Notes: generated by a model not told the origin, from the sequence alone. Positions 37,076 to 46,600 are shown, counted from the first letter of the stretch. The stretch is 64,000 nt of DNA from an uncultured cyanobacterium (GCA_903848645.1 CAINGU010000060.1:1-64000), one strand, 5' to 3'. A program made the numbers and translations.

Positions 37076-38101
37076 ATGGGATCGACTGGTGTAAGGATCG
37101 CAATTGACGCAATGGGGGGAGATCATGCACCCGCTGAAATCGTCGCCGGCGCACTGCGGGCGCGAGAAGAATTGGGTGTAAAAATATTACTGGTTGGAGA
37201 TCCCCAACAAATTGAGGCTGTAATGCCGCCAAAGACAACTATGGCGGATTTAGAGATTGTTCCTGCCGAGGAAGTGATCGCTATGGATGAAGAGCCTCTC
37301 AACGCAGTTAGACGTAAGCGGAAATCTTCCATCAACATAGCGATGGATTTAGTCAAAAATAACCAAGCAGATGCTGTATTTTCTGCTGGACACTCTGGGG
37401 CAGCGATGGCTTCAGCTTTGCTACGTTTAGGCAGATTACCGGGAATTGACCGCCCAGCAATTGGTACAGTATTCCCCACCATCAAAGCCGGCAAACCAGT
37501 CATGATCCTGGATGTCGGTGCTAATGTAGACTGTCGCCCTAAATTTTTAGAGCAGTTTGCAGTCATGGGTTCAATTTACAGTCAGTATGTTTTGGGAACA
37601 GAAAATCCCAAAATAGGTTTATTGAATATTGGCGAAGAAGATACTAAAGGTAACGAAGTAGTTCTCCGCGCCCACCAACTGTTACGGGAAAATACTCAAA
37701 TTAATTTTACTGGTAATGCTGAAGGGCGTGATGTATTATCCGGTGAATTTGATGTGATTGTTTGCGACGGCTTTGTGGGTAATATCTTATTAAAATTTGC
37801 TGAAGCAGTCGGAGGCGTAATTCTGCAAATTCTCCGAGAAGAATTACCCCAAGGGCTACATGGTCAAATCGGTACAGCGATTTTAAAACCCAACCTAAAG
37901 CGCGTTAAACAGCGTATGGATCACGCTGAACATGGAGGTGCTTTACTTTTAGGTGTTAGCGGCATTTGTTTTATTGGTCATGGGAGTTCCCAAGCACCAT
38001 CTATTTTTAGTGCCATTCGTATGGCCAAAGAAGCTGTAGATAATCAGGTGTTAGCAAGACTTCAATCCCAATATCAAATTCTCCAAAATGAAAGTAGTTA
38101 A
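37076..38101 (+). CDS. plsX: Phosphate acyltransferase PlsX
   Basis: 341 aa; forms acyl-phosphate from acyl-ACP at the start of phospholipid synthesis. Signature IAIDAMGGDHAP at residues 8-19 and SAGHSGAAMAS in the middle. It is first in the lipid cluster plsX-fabH-fabD-DUF2809-plsC, a typical cyanobacterial order. Ends in NESS with normal length. Confidence 0.95.
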   Translation: MGSTGVRIAIDAMGGDHAPAEIVAGALRAREELGVKILLVGDPQQIEAVMPPKTTMADLEIVPAEEVIAMDEEPLNAVRRKRKSSINIAMDLVKNNQADAVFSAGHSGAAMASALLRLGRLPGIDRPAIGTVFPTIKAGKPVMILDVGANVDCRPKFLEQFAVMGSIYSQYVLGTENPKIGLLNIGEEDTKGNEVVLRAHQLLRENTQINFTGNAEGRDVLSGEFDVIVCDGFVGNILLKFAEAVGGVILQILREELPQGLHGQIGTAILKPNLKRVKQRMDHAEHGGALLLGVSGICFIGHGSSQAPSIFSAIRMAKEAVDNQVLARLQSQYQILQNESS

Positions 38102-38156
38102 CTATTGCTTTTGAAAATGGAGATCCTCCGCTAACAACCATTTGTCATTTGTCATC

Positions 38157-38228
38157 CGATTTTAGATTTCGGATTTTAGATTTATAACTACGACTTTTTA
38201 TGAATCTAAAATTCCTAATCTCAAATTG
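38157..38228. repeat. TTTTAGATT/AATCTAAAA inverted repeat segment
   Basis: Contains GATTTTAGATTTCGGATTTTAG and, 45 bases on, AATCTAAAATTCCTAATCTC, which can pair. It is related in style to the ends of the repeats at 5560 and 6253, but without their core. Confidence 0.5.
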
Positions 38229-38262
38229 GGATTGTCATTGGTACTCGTTATTAATGCTTACA

Positions 38263-38302
38263 AACAAGACAACTGACAATTAACAAATGACAATTGACAA
38301 TT
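38263..38302. repeat. TGACAAC/TTGACAA heptamer repeat before fabH
   Basis: Degenerate tandem units (GACAACTGACAATTAACAAATGACAATTGACAATTG region) of the STRR class based on TTGTCA. It contains TTG and ATG codons that create false upstream starts for fabH. Related arrays occur at 39356-39389 and 50677-50714. Confidence 0.75.
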
Positions 38303-38317
38303 GAGGAAAAAAAAGAA

Positions 38318-39319
38318 GTGCAAAATTTTTTTAACAGTGGCATAGCAATTACAGGCAGTGGTTCAGCAGTCCCCGCAACGATTTTACATAACCAAGAATT
38401 AACTCAATTGGTGGAAACATCAGATGAGTGGATTAGTTCAAGAACAGGGATTCGTCAAAGACGGTTAGCATTGCCTCCTGACTCCCTGACATCACTAGCC
38501 ACCGCTGCGAGTCAACAGGCAATTGAAGCAGCAGGCATTACCGCAGCAGATATTGACTTGATCTTGCTGGCCACCTCCACCCCTGATGATTTGTTTGGCA
38601 CTGCTTGCCGGGTTCAAGGTGAATTAGGCGCTATCAAAGCAGTCGCCTTTGACTTAACCGCAGCCTGTTCTGGCTTTGTCTTTGGTTTAGTCACAGCGGC
38701 ACAATACATCAGAACAGGTGTTTATCAAAATGTACTCTTAATTGGGGCAGATATCCTCTCCCGCTGGGTAGATTGGCAGGATAGACGCAGTTGTGTATTG
38801 TTTGGTGATGGGGCTGGGGCAGTGGTATTACAGGCTAATAAAAGCGATCGCTTATTAGGATTTGCCCTCAAAAGCGACGGTTCTCAAAACCATTATCTCA
38901 ACCTGGCCTATCAAGCTTCTACCACAGAACTGACACCAGATATTCATGTACCTACGGGCAAATATCACCCCATTACCATGAACGGTAAAGAAGTCTACCG
39001 TTTTGCTGTGCAAAAAGTTCCAGAAGTGATAGACAAAGCCCTGTTTGCAGCTAATCTCAAAGTTGAAAACATAGATTGGCTGGTATTACATCAAGCAAAT
39101 CAAAGGATTATCAACTCCGTTGCTGAACGCTTAGAAATTCCCGAACATAAAGTTATCAGCAATGTCGCCGACTATGGTAACACCTCCGCCGCATCTATTC
39201 CCCTGGCATTAGATGAAGCAGTGCGAGCCGGGAAAATTCAACCCAATGATATTATTGCTACATCTGGTTTTGGTGCCGGTCTTTCCTGGGGTGCAGCCAT
39301 TTTCAAATGGGGAAGATAG
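38318..39319 (+). CDS. fabH: 3-oxoacyl-ACP synthase III
   Basis: 333 aa from GTG 38318; starts condensation of acetyl-CoA with malonyl-ACP. Catalytic Cys C117 in DLTAACSGF, His in LVLHQANQRI and Asn in DYGNTSAAS. I prefer GTG 38318 because GAGG lies 11 bases upstream and the protein then begins just before the conserved GIAITGSGSAVP; an upstream TTG (38294) lies inside the heptamer repeat. Second gene of the lipid cluster. Confidence 0.93.
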   Translation: MQNFFNSGIAITGSGSAVPATILHNQELTQLVETSDEWISSRTGIRQRRLALPPDSLTSLATAASQQAIEAAGITAADIDLILLATSTPDDLFGTACRVQGELGAIKAVAFDLTAACSGFVFGLVTAAQYIRTGVYQNVLLIGADILSRWVDWQDRRSCVLFGDGAGAVVLQANKSDRLLGFALKSDGSQNHYLNLAYQASTTELTPDIHVPTGKYHPITMNGKEVYRFAVQKVPEVIDKALFAANLKVENIDWLVLHQANQRIINSVAERLEIPEHKVISNVADYGNTSAASIPLALDEAVRAGKIQPNDIIATSGFGAGLSWGAAIFKWGR

Positions 39320-39355
39320 ACAATTAAAAAGTCAAAATTAAAAAATTAATAACAC

Positions 39356-39389
39356 TTGACAACTAACAACTGACAACTGACAACTAACA
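39356..39389. repeat. TGACAAC heptamer repeat before fabD
   Basis: About five units of the 7-base period (TTGACAACTAACAACTGACAACTGACAACTAACAA region) end directly at the fabD ATG (39391), taking the place of a ribosome-binding site. Confidence 0.8.
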
Positions 39390-39390
39390 A

Positions 39391-40272
39391 ATGACTAAAA
39401 CTGCATGGGTGTTTCCCGGACAAGGTTCTCAAGCATTGGGAATGGGAATAGACTTGTTAAATCTACCACTTGCCAAAGAAAAATTTATTCAAGCTGAGGA
39501 AATTTTGGGCTGGTCTGTCACAGATATCTGTCAAAGTGATATTGATACCTTATCACGCACAATTTACACCCAGCCGAGTTTATATGTAATCGAAAGTATT
39601 ATTGCTGATATATTGCGGTCAAAAGGACAGCAACCGGATATGGTTGCAGGTCATAGCTTAGGCGAATATATAGCCCTTTATGTGGCTGGTGTGTTTGAAT
39701 GGTCGGCTGGGTTACACTTGGTAAAACGACGGGCAGAACTAATGGATAGCGCTGCGGGTGGCATGATGGCCGCATTAATGAATTTTGACAGAGAAGAATT
39801 AGAAACAGTCATTAGTGCCACACCTAATGTAGTTTTAGCAAATGATAACAGTCCTGCCCAAGTGGTAATTTCTGGAACTCCTGAAGCTGTACAGGCTGTC
39901 ATGTCTCAAGTTAAAGCCAAACGGGCTATTCCCTTAAAAGTTTCAGGAGCATTTCATTCCCATTTAATGAAAGCAGCCGCAATGGAATTTCAAGAAGTTC
40001 TAGACTCAGTGATTTTTCAGTCAGCAAATGTCCCAGTTTTGTCTAATGTAGATCCAATTCCCGCAGTCGAAGCGGAAACTTTAAAACAGCGTCTTTCTCA
40101 ACAAATGACAGGTTCTGTCCGCTGGCGAGAAATTTGTTTGCAATTAGCAGAAAATGGGATTGAGAAAGTTGTAGAAATTGGTCCTGGTAACGTATTAACA
40201 GGTTTAATTAAACGGACTGCTCCTAGTTTAATTTTACAAAATATTCGTAATGCGGCTGAGTTACCTGAATAA
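39391..40272 (+). CDS. fabD: Malonyl-CoA:ACP transacylase
   Basis: 293 aa. The nucleophile is S89 in AGHSLGEY, with the substrate-binding Gln in FPGQGSQ (9-15) and the catalytic His in SGAFHSHLM. Supplies malonyl-ACP to FabH and the elongating synthases. No Shine-Dalgarno; the leader is a heptamer repeat, so initiation must rely on other features. Confidence 0.95.
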   Translation: MTKTAWVFPGQGSQALGMGIDLLNLPLAKEKFIQAEEILGWSVTDICQSDIDTLSRTIYTQPSLYVIESIIADILRSKGQQPDMVAGHSLGEYIALYVAGVFEWSAGLHLVKRRAELMDSAAGGMMAALMNFDREELETVISATPNVVLANDNSPAQVVISGTPEAVQAVMSQVKAKRAIPLKVSGAFHSHLMKAAAMEFQEVLDSVIFQSANVPVLSNVDPIPAVEAETLKQRLSQQMTGSVRWREICLQLAENGIEKVVEIGPGNVLTGLIKRTAPSLILQNIRNAAELPE

Positions 40273-40361
40273 GTGATTTCGCTTTCTCCATAGAAAATTT
40301 AAAAAGTAATGATTTGGTCAGACTGAGAAAAAAGAACTTCCTTAACCACCAGGAATAAATA

Positions 40362-40763
40362 ATGCAACTACTTACAAAGGTTCGCAAGCGTTCCCTCCTT
40401 TCTCTGGCTATTATTCTTCCCATAGGACTTTTATATAGCCACTATCGCTATTCTACTTGGTGGTTAAACCAAGAGGTAGGAGGGATTTTCTACGAGATAT
40501 TTTGGTGCTTGTTTGCCTTTCTATTTATTCCCACTCAGCGAGCAGTTTGGCAAATTCCTGTATGGGTATTGGTAATTACTTGTTTGTTAGAGTTTATGCA
40601 ATTGTGGCATCCACCATTTCTAAATTGGGTACGTTCATTTTGGTGGGGAAAAATGTTAATCGGTACTGTCTTCACTTGGGCGGATTTTCCCTATTATTTC
40701 ATGGGGAGTGGGTTAGGATGGTTGTGGTTGCGGCTGATAGTTCCCAAAGCAAAGCTCAAATAA
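40362..40763 (+). CDS. DUF2809-like membrane protein
   Basis: 133 aa with about four hydrophobic helices. The end, VFTWADFPYYFMGSGLGWLW, and the ITCLLEFMQLWHPPFLNWVRS segment match the DUF2809 pattern as I recall it. Position between fabD and plsC is maintained in related cyanobacteria, I believe, but no lipid role is shown. Confidence 0.75.
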   Translation: MQLLTKVRKRSLLSLAIILPIGLLYSHYRYSTWWLNQEVGGIFYEIFWCLFAFLFIPTQRAVWQIPVWVLVITCLLEFMQLWHPPFLNWVRSFWWGKMLIGTVFTWADFPYYFMGSGLGWLWLRLIVPKAKLK

Positions 40764-40976
40764 TTTAGCACCAAAATTTACTAAACTGAATAGAGGGCGC
40801 AGACGCTTTAGGACTGGGTTACTGACATTAAGTTTTTTAGCTCAAGGACAACAGACTTTAACGTTAGGAAACTGATGTAGGCAAAATCAGCAGTTAGATT
40901 TGGGAGTTAGAGGTTAAAATAGGTTCTGACTCCTGAATTCTGACTTTTGTATTCTATTTTATTTATATTATCTTCT

Positions 40977-41615
40977 GTGACTAGAACTCGTGAACCCTTA
41001 ATTAGTTTAGCACTGTATCACGCCTTTAAGTGGTCGGTAATTAGCCCTTTGCTGCACACATACTTTCGCGGCAAGATTTATGGTACAGAAAATGTCCCCC
41101 AATCTGGACCTTTAATAGTAGTTAGTAATCATGCTAGTTACTTTGACCCCCCTATAGTTTCTACTTCTGTCCTTCGTCCAGTCGCGTACATGGCCAAGGA
41201 AGAATTATTTAAAGTTCCTGTTTTATCACAGGCAATTAAATTATACGGTGCTTACCCTGTGAGTCGCGGTAGTGCTGACCGCAATGCTATCCGTTCCGCT
41301 TTAGAATATTTAGATAATGGTTGGGCTGTGGGTGTGTTTTTAGAAGGTACACGCACCCCAGATGGTCGTATTCATGACCCAAAAAGAGGTGCAGCCCTCT
41401 TAGCAGCTAAGGCCAATGCTCCTTTTTTACCAGTGTGTTTATGGGGAAGTGAGAAGATTTTACAACCTGGTTCTTCTGTACCCCGTTCAGTTCCTTTGAC
41501 TTTGAGAATTGGAAAGTTAATTGATGCTCCTACTTCTACTAAGAAGGAGGAATTAGAAAGAGTTACTCAAAAGTGTGCGGACGCAATTAATGCAATGCAC
41601 GATTTGGGAAGGTAA
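40977..41615 (+). CDS. plsC: 1-acylglycerol-3-phosphate acyltransferase
   Basis: 212 aa from GTG 40977 (VTRTREPLISLALYHAF); the longer TTG frame from 40947 adds ten hydrophobic residues that look like spacer. NHASYFD (H52, D57) is the acyltransferase HX4D motif; EGTRTPDG is the phosphate-binding motif. Converts lysophosphatidate to phosphatidate at the membrane, completing the plsX-fabH-fabD cluster logic. Confidence 0.9.
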   Translation: MTRTREPLISLALYHAFKWSVISPLLHTYFRGKIYGTENVPQSGPLIVVSNHASYFDPPIVSTSVLRPVAYMAKEELFKVPVLSQAIKLYGAYPVSRGSADRNAIRSALEYLDNGWAVGVFLEGTRTPDGRIHDPKRGAALLAAKANAPFLPVCLWGSEKILQPGSSVPRSVPLTLRIGKLIDAPTSTKKEELERVTQKCADAINAMHDLGR

Positions 41616-41627
41616 GAATTTATTATA

Positions 41628-41648
41628 GGGCAGGCAAGATGCCTACCC
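41628..41648. repeat. Imperfect hairpin GGGCAGGC/GCCTACCC
   Basis: An 8-bp stem with one mismatch around AAGAT, 13 bases after plsC. It is a degenerate, opposite-strand relative of the GCGGGC-ATCTT-GCCCGC hairpins at 8473 and 21975, and may end plsC transcription. Confidence 0.5.
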
Positions 41649-41833
41649 CACAAGAGTTTTCAGTATAAACATGGACAAATGAATTTGCTAGTTACAGGCA
41701 TTTTTAAGGAATATATTTGAATAATTAATGTAATTTTTTGATGATGAGTGATTATAAATCAACAAATCAGCTAAATGTCAAAAATTAATTTATACTGAAA
41801 TTGTTATGTAAGTATATTATCAAAACCAGCCTA

Positions 41834-42934
41834 ATGCAACCAGACAATTTACAAGTAGGTTTATTTGGATTAAATCATTCTAATAGAGATTTTTCTCAAA
41901 GAGAAAGTTGGGGGAAAAATCAATTTAATAATTCTTTTCCTGCATCCTTAGCTTGTTATATGTATCAGAAAAGTTTAAAACTTAATTATTTAACCTTAGA
42001 CAAGCAGTTAAAAATTCAGCATGAAGAAATAGATATTTCTCAAATATTTGGTATTGCTCCTCTTTCTCCTAATTTATTTTTTTCTTTTGAAAGTGACTAT
42101 GTACCTTATAGAAAAATAGTTATTGGTAAATTACCAAGAGTTGATTTAGTAACCCATGATCTTAATAGAGATAATGCCTGTTTACGAAGTATAGAAATTA
42201 AATTAACTGCATTACCTGATAATTCTACTTATCGGTTACCAGATCATCAATACGGCTGTGAAATTGTGACCAGACCAGATACTATTGTCTATCTTGCTTT
42301 GAGTATTGCTCATGAATTTGAAAATTCACGAGACAAATTACTCAATTATCTTCAACCCGTATGTAGTCAAATTGAAGATTGGTCAAGTATCCGTCAGGTA
42401 TTACCTTTTATCCCTCAAATTGTAGATTGTTTAGATATTTTAATAAGTGAGAATATAGTAATTCAATCTCCATTGGTCATGCAACCGATATGGAAAACTG
42501 TAGGTAAGACTTCCAAACTTTATCAAAACTGTTTGGATATTTTTATCTGGAGTAACTTTGGTTTTACCAGGCTTTTCTTTGATATCACTAAAAGATTAGC
42601 TAAATCAGAAGAAACCATCCAAAGACCTATGCGTTCTGTTATCTGGTTGGCAAAAATGTTATATGAATTTGCTCTTGTTGGTAAAATAAATCATAAATTA
42701 GTTATTGATACATTAACCTATAACACCAAGAATGATAAAGCCTTTGCTTTAAGTGGTTCTAATACTCGTCCCTATATGACTTGTGATAATTTGATTAAAC
42801 CCAGAATTACCAAAGAAGAAATTAAAAACATCATTTTAGGGGGAGGACAAAACTTTTTAAGTCCTGAAAGAAGATTTGATGCTATTATTTTCAGCAATCC
42901 AGAAATTTTTGATGATAGATTAAAGGGAATTTAA
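41834..42934 (+). CDS. HindVP-family type II restriction endonuclease
   Basis: 366 aa from ATG 41834; the longer TTG-started frame from 41801 adds 11 residues. LPRVDLVTHDLNRD followed by RSIEIKLTALPD gives a PD-(D/E)xK type active site (Asp ... Glu-x-Lys), and the overall sequence fits the HindVP family, whose prototype recognises GRCGYC. Cyanobacterial isoschizomers such as AcyI are known. The stop overlaps the methyltransferase ATG by one base, so the pair is translationally coupled. Notably AT-rich. Confidence 0.85.
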   Translation: MQPDNLQVGLFGLNHSNRDFSQRESWGKNQFNNSFPASLACYMYQKSLKLNYLTLDKQLKIQHEEIDISQIFGIAPLSPNLFFSFESDYVPYRKIVIGKLPRVDLVTHDLNRDNACLRSIEIKLTALPDNSTYRLPDHQYGCEIVTRPDTIVYLALSIAHEFENSRDKLLNYLQPVCSQIEDWSSIRQVLPFIPQIVDCLDILISENIVIQSPLVMQPIWKTVGKTSKLYQNCLDIFIWSNFGFTRLFFDITKRLAKSEETIQRPMRSVIWLAKMLYEFALVGKINHKLVIDTLTYNTKNDKAFALSGSNTRPYMTCDNLIKPRITKEEIKNIILGGGQNFLSPERRFDAIIFSNPEIFDDRLKGI

Positions 42935-43896
42935 TGAATATACAAATGAAATCTTCTTCTTTAAAGGTCATAGATGTATTTTCTGGTTGTGGTGGTTTAT
43001 CACTAGGATTTCAGAATAGTGGATTTGAGATTGTCGCTGCTTTTGAAAACTGGAAATCTGCCGTAAATGTTTATCAGCAAAACTTTCATCATCCAATTTT
43101 TGAATATGATTTGAGTCAGGTCAATAATAATTATTCAATATTTAAACAATTTTTACCTGATGTAATTATTGGTGGCCCACCATGTCAAGATTTTTCTAGT
43201 GCTGGTAAGCGGAATGAAGATTTAGGTAGAGGAGATTTAAGTATTACATTTGCTAAAATAGTAGCTAATGTTTCAAGTCAATGGTTTGTTTTAGAAAATG
43301 TAGAATTGTTTAGAAAATCTCACAAATATCAAGAATTTCAGCAAATTCTTAAATCTGCTGGTTATGGTTTAACAGAAAAAGTATTAGATGCTAGTTTATG
43401 CGGTGTACCACAGAAAAGAAAGAGATTTTTCTGTATAGGAGAACTTGGTGGTAAAGATGATAATCTCAAGAATTATCTAGAAGCTAATTTATCTAAAAAA
43501 CCGACAACTATTAGAGATTATTTAGGAAATAGTTTAGGGATTAAATATTATTATCGTCATCCTAGAAGTTATCAAAGAAGAGCTATTTTTAGTATTGATG
43601 AACCAAGTCCGACTATTAGAGGTGTGAATAGGCCAATACCTAAAACTTATCAACAACATCCCGGAGATGTTGCACCATTAACACCAGATTTACGTCCTCT
43701 AACTACTCGTGAAAGAAGTTATATTCAAACTTTTCCTGATAATTTTATTTTTGCAGGTTCAAAAACAGATTTAGAACAGATGATTGGTAATGCTGTACCC
43801 GTTAAGTTAGCAGAATATATTGCTAAATCTCTGCTAATGTATATTCAAGATAAAAATAAATACCGCATATCTGATGTTTCGTTGTTAACTGTTTAA
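42934..43896 (+). CDS. DNA cytosine-5 methyltransferase
   Basis: 320 aa. AdoMet site DVFSGCGGLSLGF (motif I), catalytic C84 in GGPPCQDFSSAG (motif IV), LENVE (motif VI), QKRKR (motif VIII) and QMIGNAVP (motif X). Presumed to protect the host from the adjacent HindVP-like nuclease by methylating the same site. Overlaps the nuclease by one base and is followed at 15 bases by the helicase gene. Confidence 0.95.
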   Translation: MNIQMKSSSLKVIDVFSGCGGLSLGFQNSGFEIVAAFENWKSAVNVYQQNFHHPIFEYDLSQVNNNYSIFKQFLPDVIIGGPPCQDFSSAGKRNEDLGRGDLSITFAKIVANVSSQWFVLENVELFRKSHKYQEFQQILKSAGYGLTEKVLDASLCGVPQKRKRFFCIGELGGKDDNLKNYLEANLSKKPTTIRDYLGNSLGIKYYYRHPRSYQRRAIFSIDEPSPTIRGVNRPIPKTYQQHPGDVAPLTPDLRPLTTRERSYIQTFPDNFIFAGSKTDLEQMIGNAVPVKLAEYIAKSLLMYIQDKNKYRISDVSLLTV

Positions 43897-43911
43897 ATTG
43901 TCATATTTTCT

Positions 43912-46434
43912 ATGTCACAAACCCAACCAAACTCAGAACAATTAAAAATCATCAACCACGTCAACGGAGCATTATTAATATTAGCTCCCGTAGGAACTGG
44001 TAAAACCCGCGTTTTATCATCAAGAGTAGTCAAAGCAATTAAAGAAGGTATTCCTCCTGAAAAAATCCTCTGTCTAACCTTCACTAACCGCGCAGCGAAA
44101 GAAATGAAAGAACGGTTAGCGCAAATGTGTCCTCAACAATTCCGATCTATCACAATCAAAACTTTTCATAGTTTATGTACTTCTATCCTGAGAATAGAAG
44201 CCAAAAATATTGGTTTACCAGCAGATTTTGTAGTTTATGATGATACTGATTGTTTGGGATTAGTTAAAGGTATTTTTCAATTAAGTAAAGATAAAGATAT
44301 TCAAGATAAATTCTCACAAATATCTGATTGTAAAACCAAAGCTACTCATTTACAATTATCTCCTAATTATCCTTTAGAGCAATTATTTTTACCTTTGGGA
44401 ATGCGTGACGCAAGATTAGCTAGTCAATATCAAACTATTTTACAAGAACGTCATGGTTTAGACTTTACTGATTTAATTTTCTATGTTCGTTCCTTGTTTT
44501 CTCATTATCCAGAAATAAAAAAAAGATGGGAAGAACGTTTTGATTTTATTCAAGTTGATGAAGTTCAAGATACTCATTTATCCGAATATGAAATTGTTAG
44601 ATTTTTAGCTGCTCGAACTGGGAATATTGCCATAATTGGAGATTTAGATCAAACTATTTATGAATGGAGAGGTTCTGAACCTGAAGAAGTTGTAAATCAA
44701 TTTAAACAAGAGTTTCAACCCCAAGAATATTCTCTCACTTGGAATTATCGCGCTACTAAAACCTTATTAAATACGGCTTCTGGTTTTGCTGATTCCTTTC
44801 AAACACGACATACAAAAATAACTCCTGCTCCTATTTGTGAAAATGGAGAATTAATTCCTGTTTATACAGCTAAAAATGAAGATGATGAAGGAAAATGGAT
44901 TGCTCAACAAATTCAAAATTTAGCTAAAAATAATCCTGAATTTCCATATAATCGAGTTGCTGTTTTAACGAGGACTCATAAACGCATTGATATTATTAGT
45001 AAAAGTTTAGAAAAATCCCATATTCCTTGTATCACAGTTGAGCAGCATCAATTCTTTATGCGTCAAGAAATTAAAGATGCTCTGGCTTATTTACGGTTAA
45101 TTATCAATCCCTTTGATACAGGTTCAATGCTGAGAATGTTACAGCGTCCTAGTCGGGGAATTGGTAATACTACTATTAATCATATCATTAAAGAAGGAGA
45201 AAATTGTGGTTTTAAATTAACCGATATGGCATCAACACAAACTTTTATTGATGGTGATCCTTTTAGTAATTTAATTACCGCTTATGATTCCGGAACAATT
45301 GTGGTTTTTGATGTAGAAACTACAGGCTTTTTAGCAGGTAAAGATGAAGTAATTGAAATTGCGGGAATTAAATTAATTAATGGAGAGATAGAATCAGAAT
45401 TTCATGCTTATATTAAAAATACTGTTTCTGTGGGAGATTCATCACAAATACACGGTTATAGTGATGAATTTTTAGCAGCAACTGGCCAAAATGCAATTGA
45501 TGTATTTACAGAGTTTCTAGAATTTATCCAAGATGCTTTTTTAGTTGGACATAATCTCGGATTTGACATTAAAATGATTATAGCTGATGCTCAAAAATTA
45601 GGTTTATCAACTCCGCAATTTCAATGGGGAGACACATGGGATTTAGCAAAACGTTTTATTCAAGCAGATAGTTATAGTTTAGAAAATTTAGCAACTAAAT
45701 TAAAACTAAATCAATTACCAAATCATAGTGCTATTAATGACACCCGTGCAACTGTGGAATTATTAGCAATTCTCATTCCTTTAGTTAAACATCGTGCTGA
45801 TTATCGTCAAGCATTAGTGTATCGTTATGGAGAAGGATTTGAAAATTTAGCTGATGATATTCGAAGTTGGAAAAATACTAGTCAAAAATTACGTCCAGCA
45901 GATTTATTAGGTAACATCTTAATTGATTCTGGTTTATATGACTATTATCAAAATCATGAACCACAAAGGTTAGAAAATCTCAAAAGGTTAGTCAAGATTT
46001 TCAAAGAACAGGATGATTTAGAATTACATCCTGATACAGCACTGAGAAATATTATAGAATATACAGCATTAGCAAAAAACTTAGATCAAATTTCTCAAGA
46101 AAATAATCAAGTTTTGATCATCACAATTCATCAATCAAAAGGTTTAGAATTTGATACTGTGTTTATTGCAGGTATGTGTGAAGAAGAATTTCCGACTTAC
46201 TTCAGTTTGCGAGATAATAAAATAGAAGAAGAATTTCCGACTTACTTCAGTTTGCGAGATAATAAAATAGAAGAAGAAAAGCGGCTATTTTACGTAGCTT
46301 TAACCAGAGCAAAAAAACAGTTATTGATCTCCTGGTTTCTCAAAGATTTTAAAAATTACTCGAAGTCCAAAAGTCAGTTTATTGGTTCACTACCTCCTGA
46401 ATATTTAATTGAAACTACATTCTCTAGTAGCTAA
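43912..46434 (+). CDS. UvrD-family helicase with inserted DnaQ-like exonuclease
   Basis: 840 aa. Helicase motifs: Walker A APVGTGKT (25-32), LTFTNRAAKEM, Walker B VDEVQDT, GDLDQTIYEWRG, and motif VI EEKRLFYVALTRAKKQL near the end. Residues ~460-630 are an inserted 3'-5' exonuclease of the DEDDh type: VVFDVETTGF (motif I), GHNLGFDIKM (II) and HSAINDTRA (III). Residues 757-786 are a perfect tandem duplication of 15 residues next to motif VI. Start ATG 43912 is 15 bases after the methyltransferase stop, so it is probably one transcript with the restriction genes. Could unwind and trim cut DNA. Confidence 0.9.
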   Translation: MSQTQPNSEQLKIINHVNGALLILAPVGTGKTRVLSSRVVKAIKEGIPPEKILCLTFTNRAAKEMKERLAQMCPQQFRSITIKTFHSLCTSILRIEAKNIGLPADFVVYDDTDCLGLVKGIFQLSKDKDIQDKFSQISDCKTKATHLQLSPNYPLEQLFLPLGMRDARLASQYQTILQERHGLDFTDLIFYVRSLFSHYPEIKKRWEERFDFIQVDEVQDTHLSEYEIVRFLAARTGNIAIIGDLDQTIYEWRGSEPEEVVNQFKQEFQPQEYSLTWNYRATKTLLNTASGFADSFQTRHTKITPAPICENGELIPVYTAKNEDDEGKWIAQQIQNLAKNNPEFPYNRVAVLTRTHKRIDIISKSLEKSHIPCITVEQHQFFMRQEIKDALAYLRLIINPFDTGSMLRMLQRPSRGIGNTTINHIIKEGENCGFKLTDMASTQTFIDGDPFSNLITAYDSGTIVVFDVETTGFLAGKDEVIEIAGIKLINGEIESEFHAYIKNTVSVGDSSQIHGYSDEFLAATGQNAIDVFTEFLEFIQDAFLVGHNLGFDIKMIIADAQKLGLSTPQFQWGDTWDLAKRFIQADSYSLENLATKLKLNQLPNHSAINDTRATVELLAILIPLVKHRADYRQALVYRYGEGFENLADDIRSWKNTSQKLRPADLLGNILIDSGLYDYYQNHEPQRLENLKRLVKIFKEQDDLELHPDTALRNIIEYTALAKNLDQISQENNQVLIITIHQSKGLEFDTVFIAGMCEEEFPTYFSLRDNKIEEEFPTYFSLRDNKIEEEKRLFYVALTRAKKQLLISWFLKDFKNYSKSKSQFIGSLPPEYLIETTFSSS
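46180..46278. repeat. 45-bp perfect tandem duplication in helicase gene
   Basis: Two exact 45-base units (46180-46224 and 46225-46269) and nine bases of a third. Each encodes EEEFPTYFSLRDNKI. The lack of any base difference means the duplication is recent or maintained. The frame is preserved. Confidence 0.9.
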
Positions 46435-46600
46435 TAAAATGATTGCAATACTAAATAGAACAATAATTGAACGCAGATAAACGCAAATAAACGCAGATAA
46501 AGACGGATAAATTCAGGGATTTTATGATTCTGTGCAGTCTCACATAAAATTGGTTTCTGATATTGTAAAATCAAAGTAATAATCAATAAAGTGGGTAATT

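Noticed and set aside
36954-37238. Minus-strand frame across the plsX start
   Set aside because: Overlaps the well-supported plsX N-terminus and has no coherent composition.
39356-39389. Possible CRISPR-like or origin repeats at the heptamer arrays
   Set aside because: Seven-base periods with no spacers; they fit the known STRR class. No DnaA-box cluster was found near any of them.
40457-40768. 103-codon frame overlapping the DUF2809 gene
   Set aside because: A shifted-frame shadow; the 40362 frame has continuous membrane helices and family motifs.
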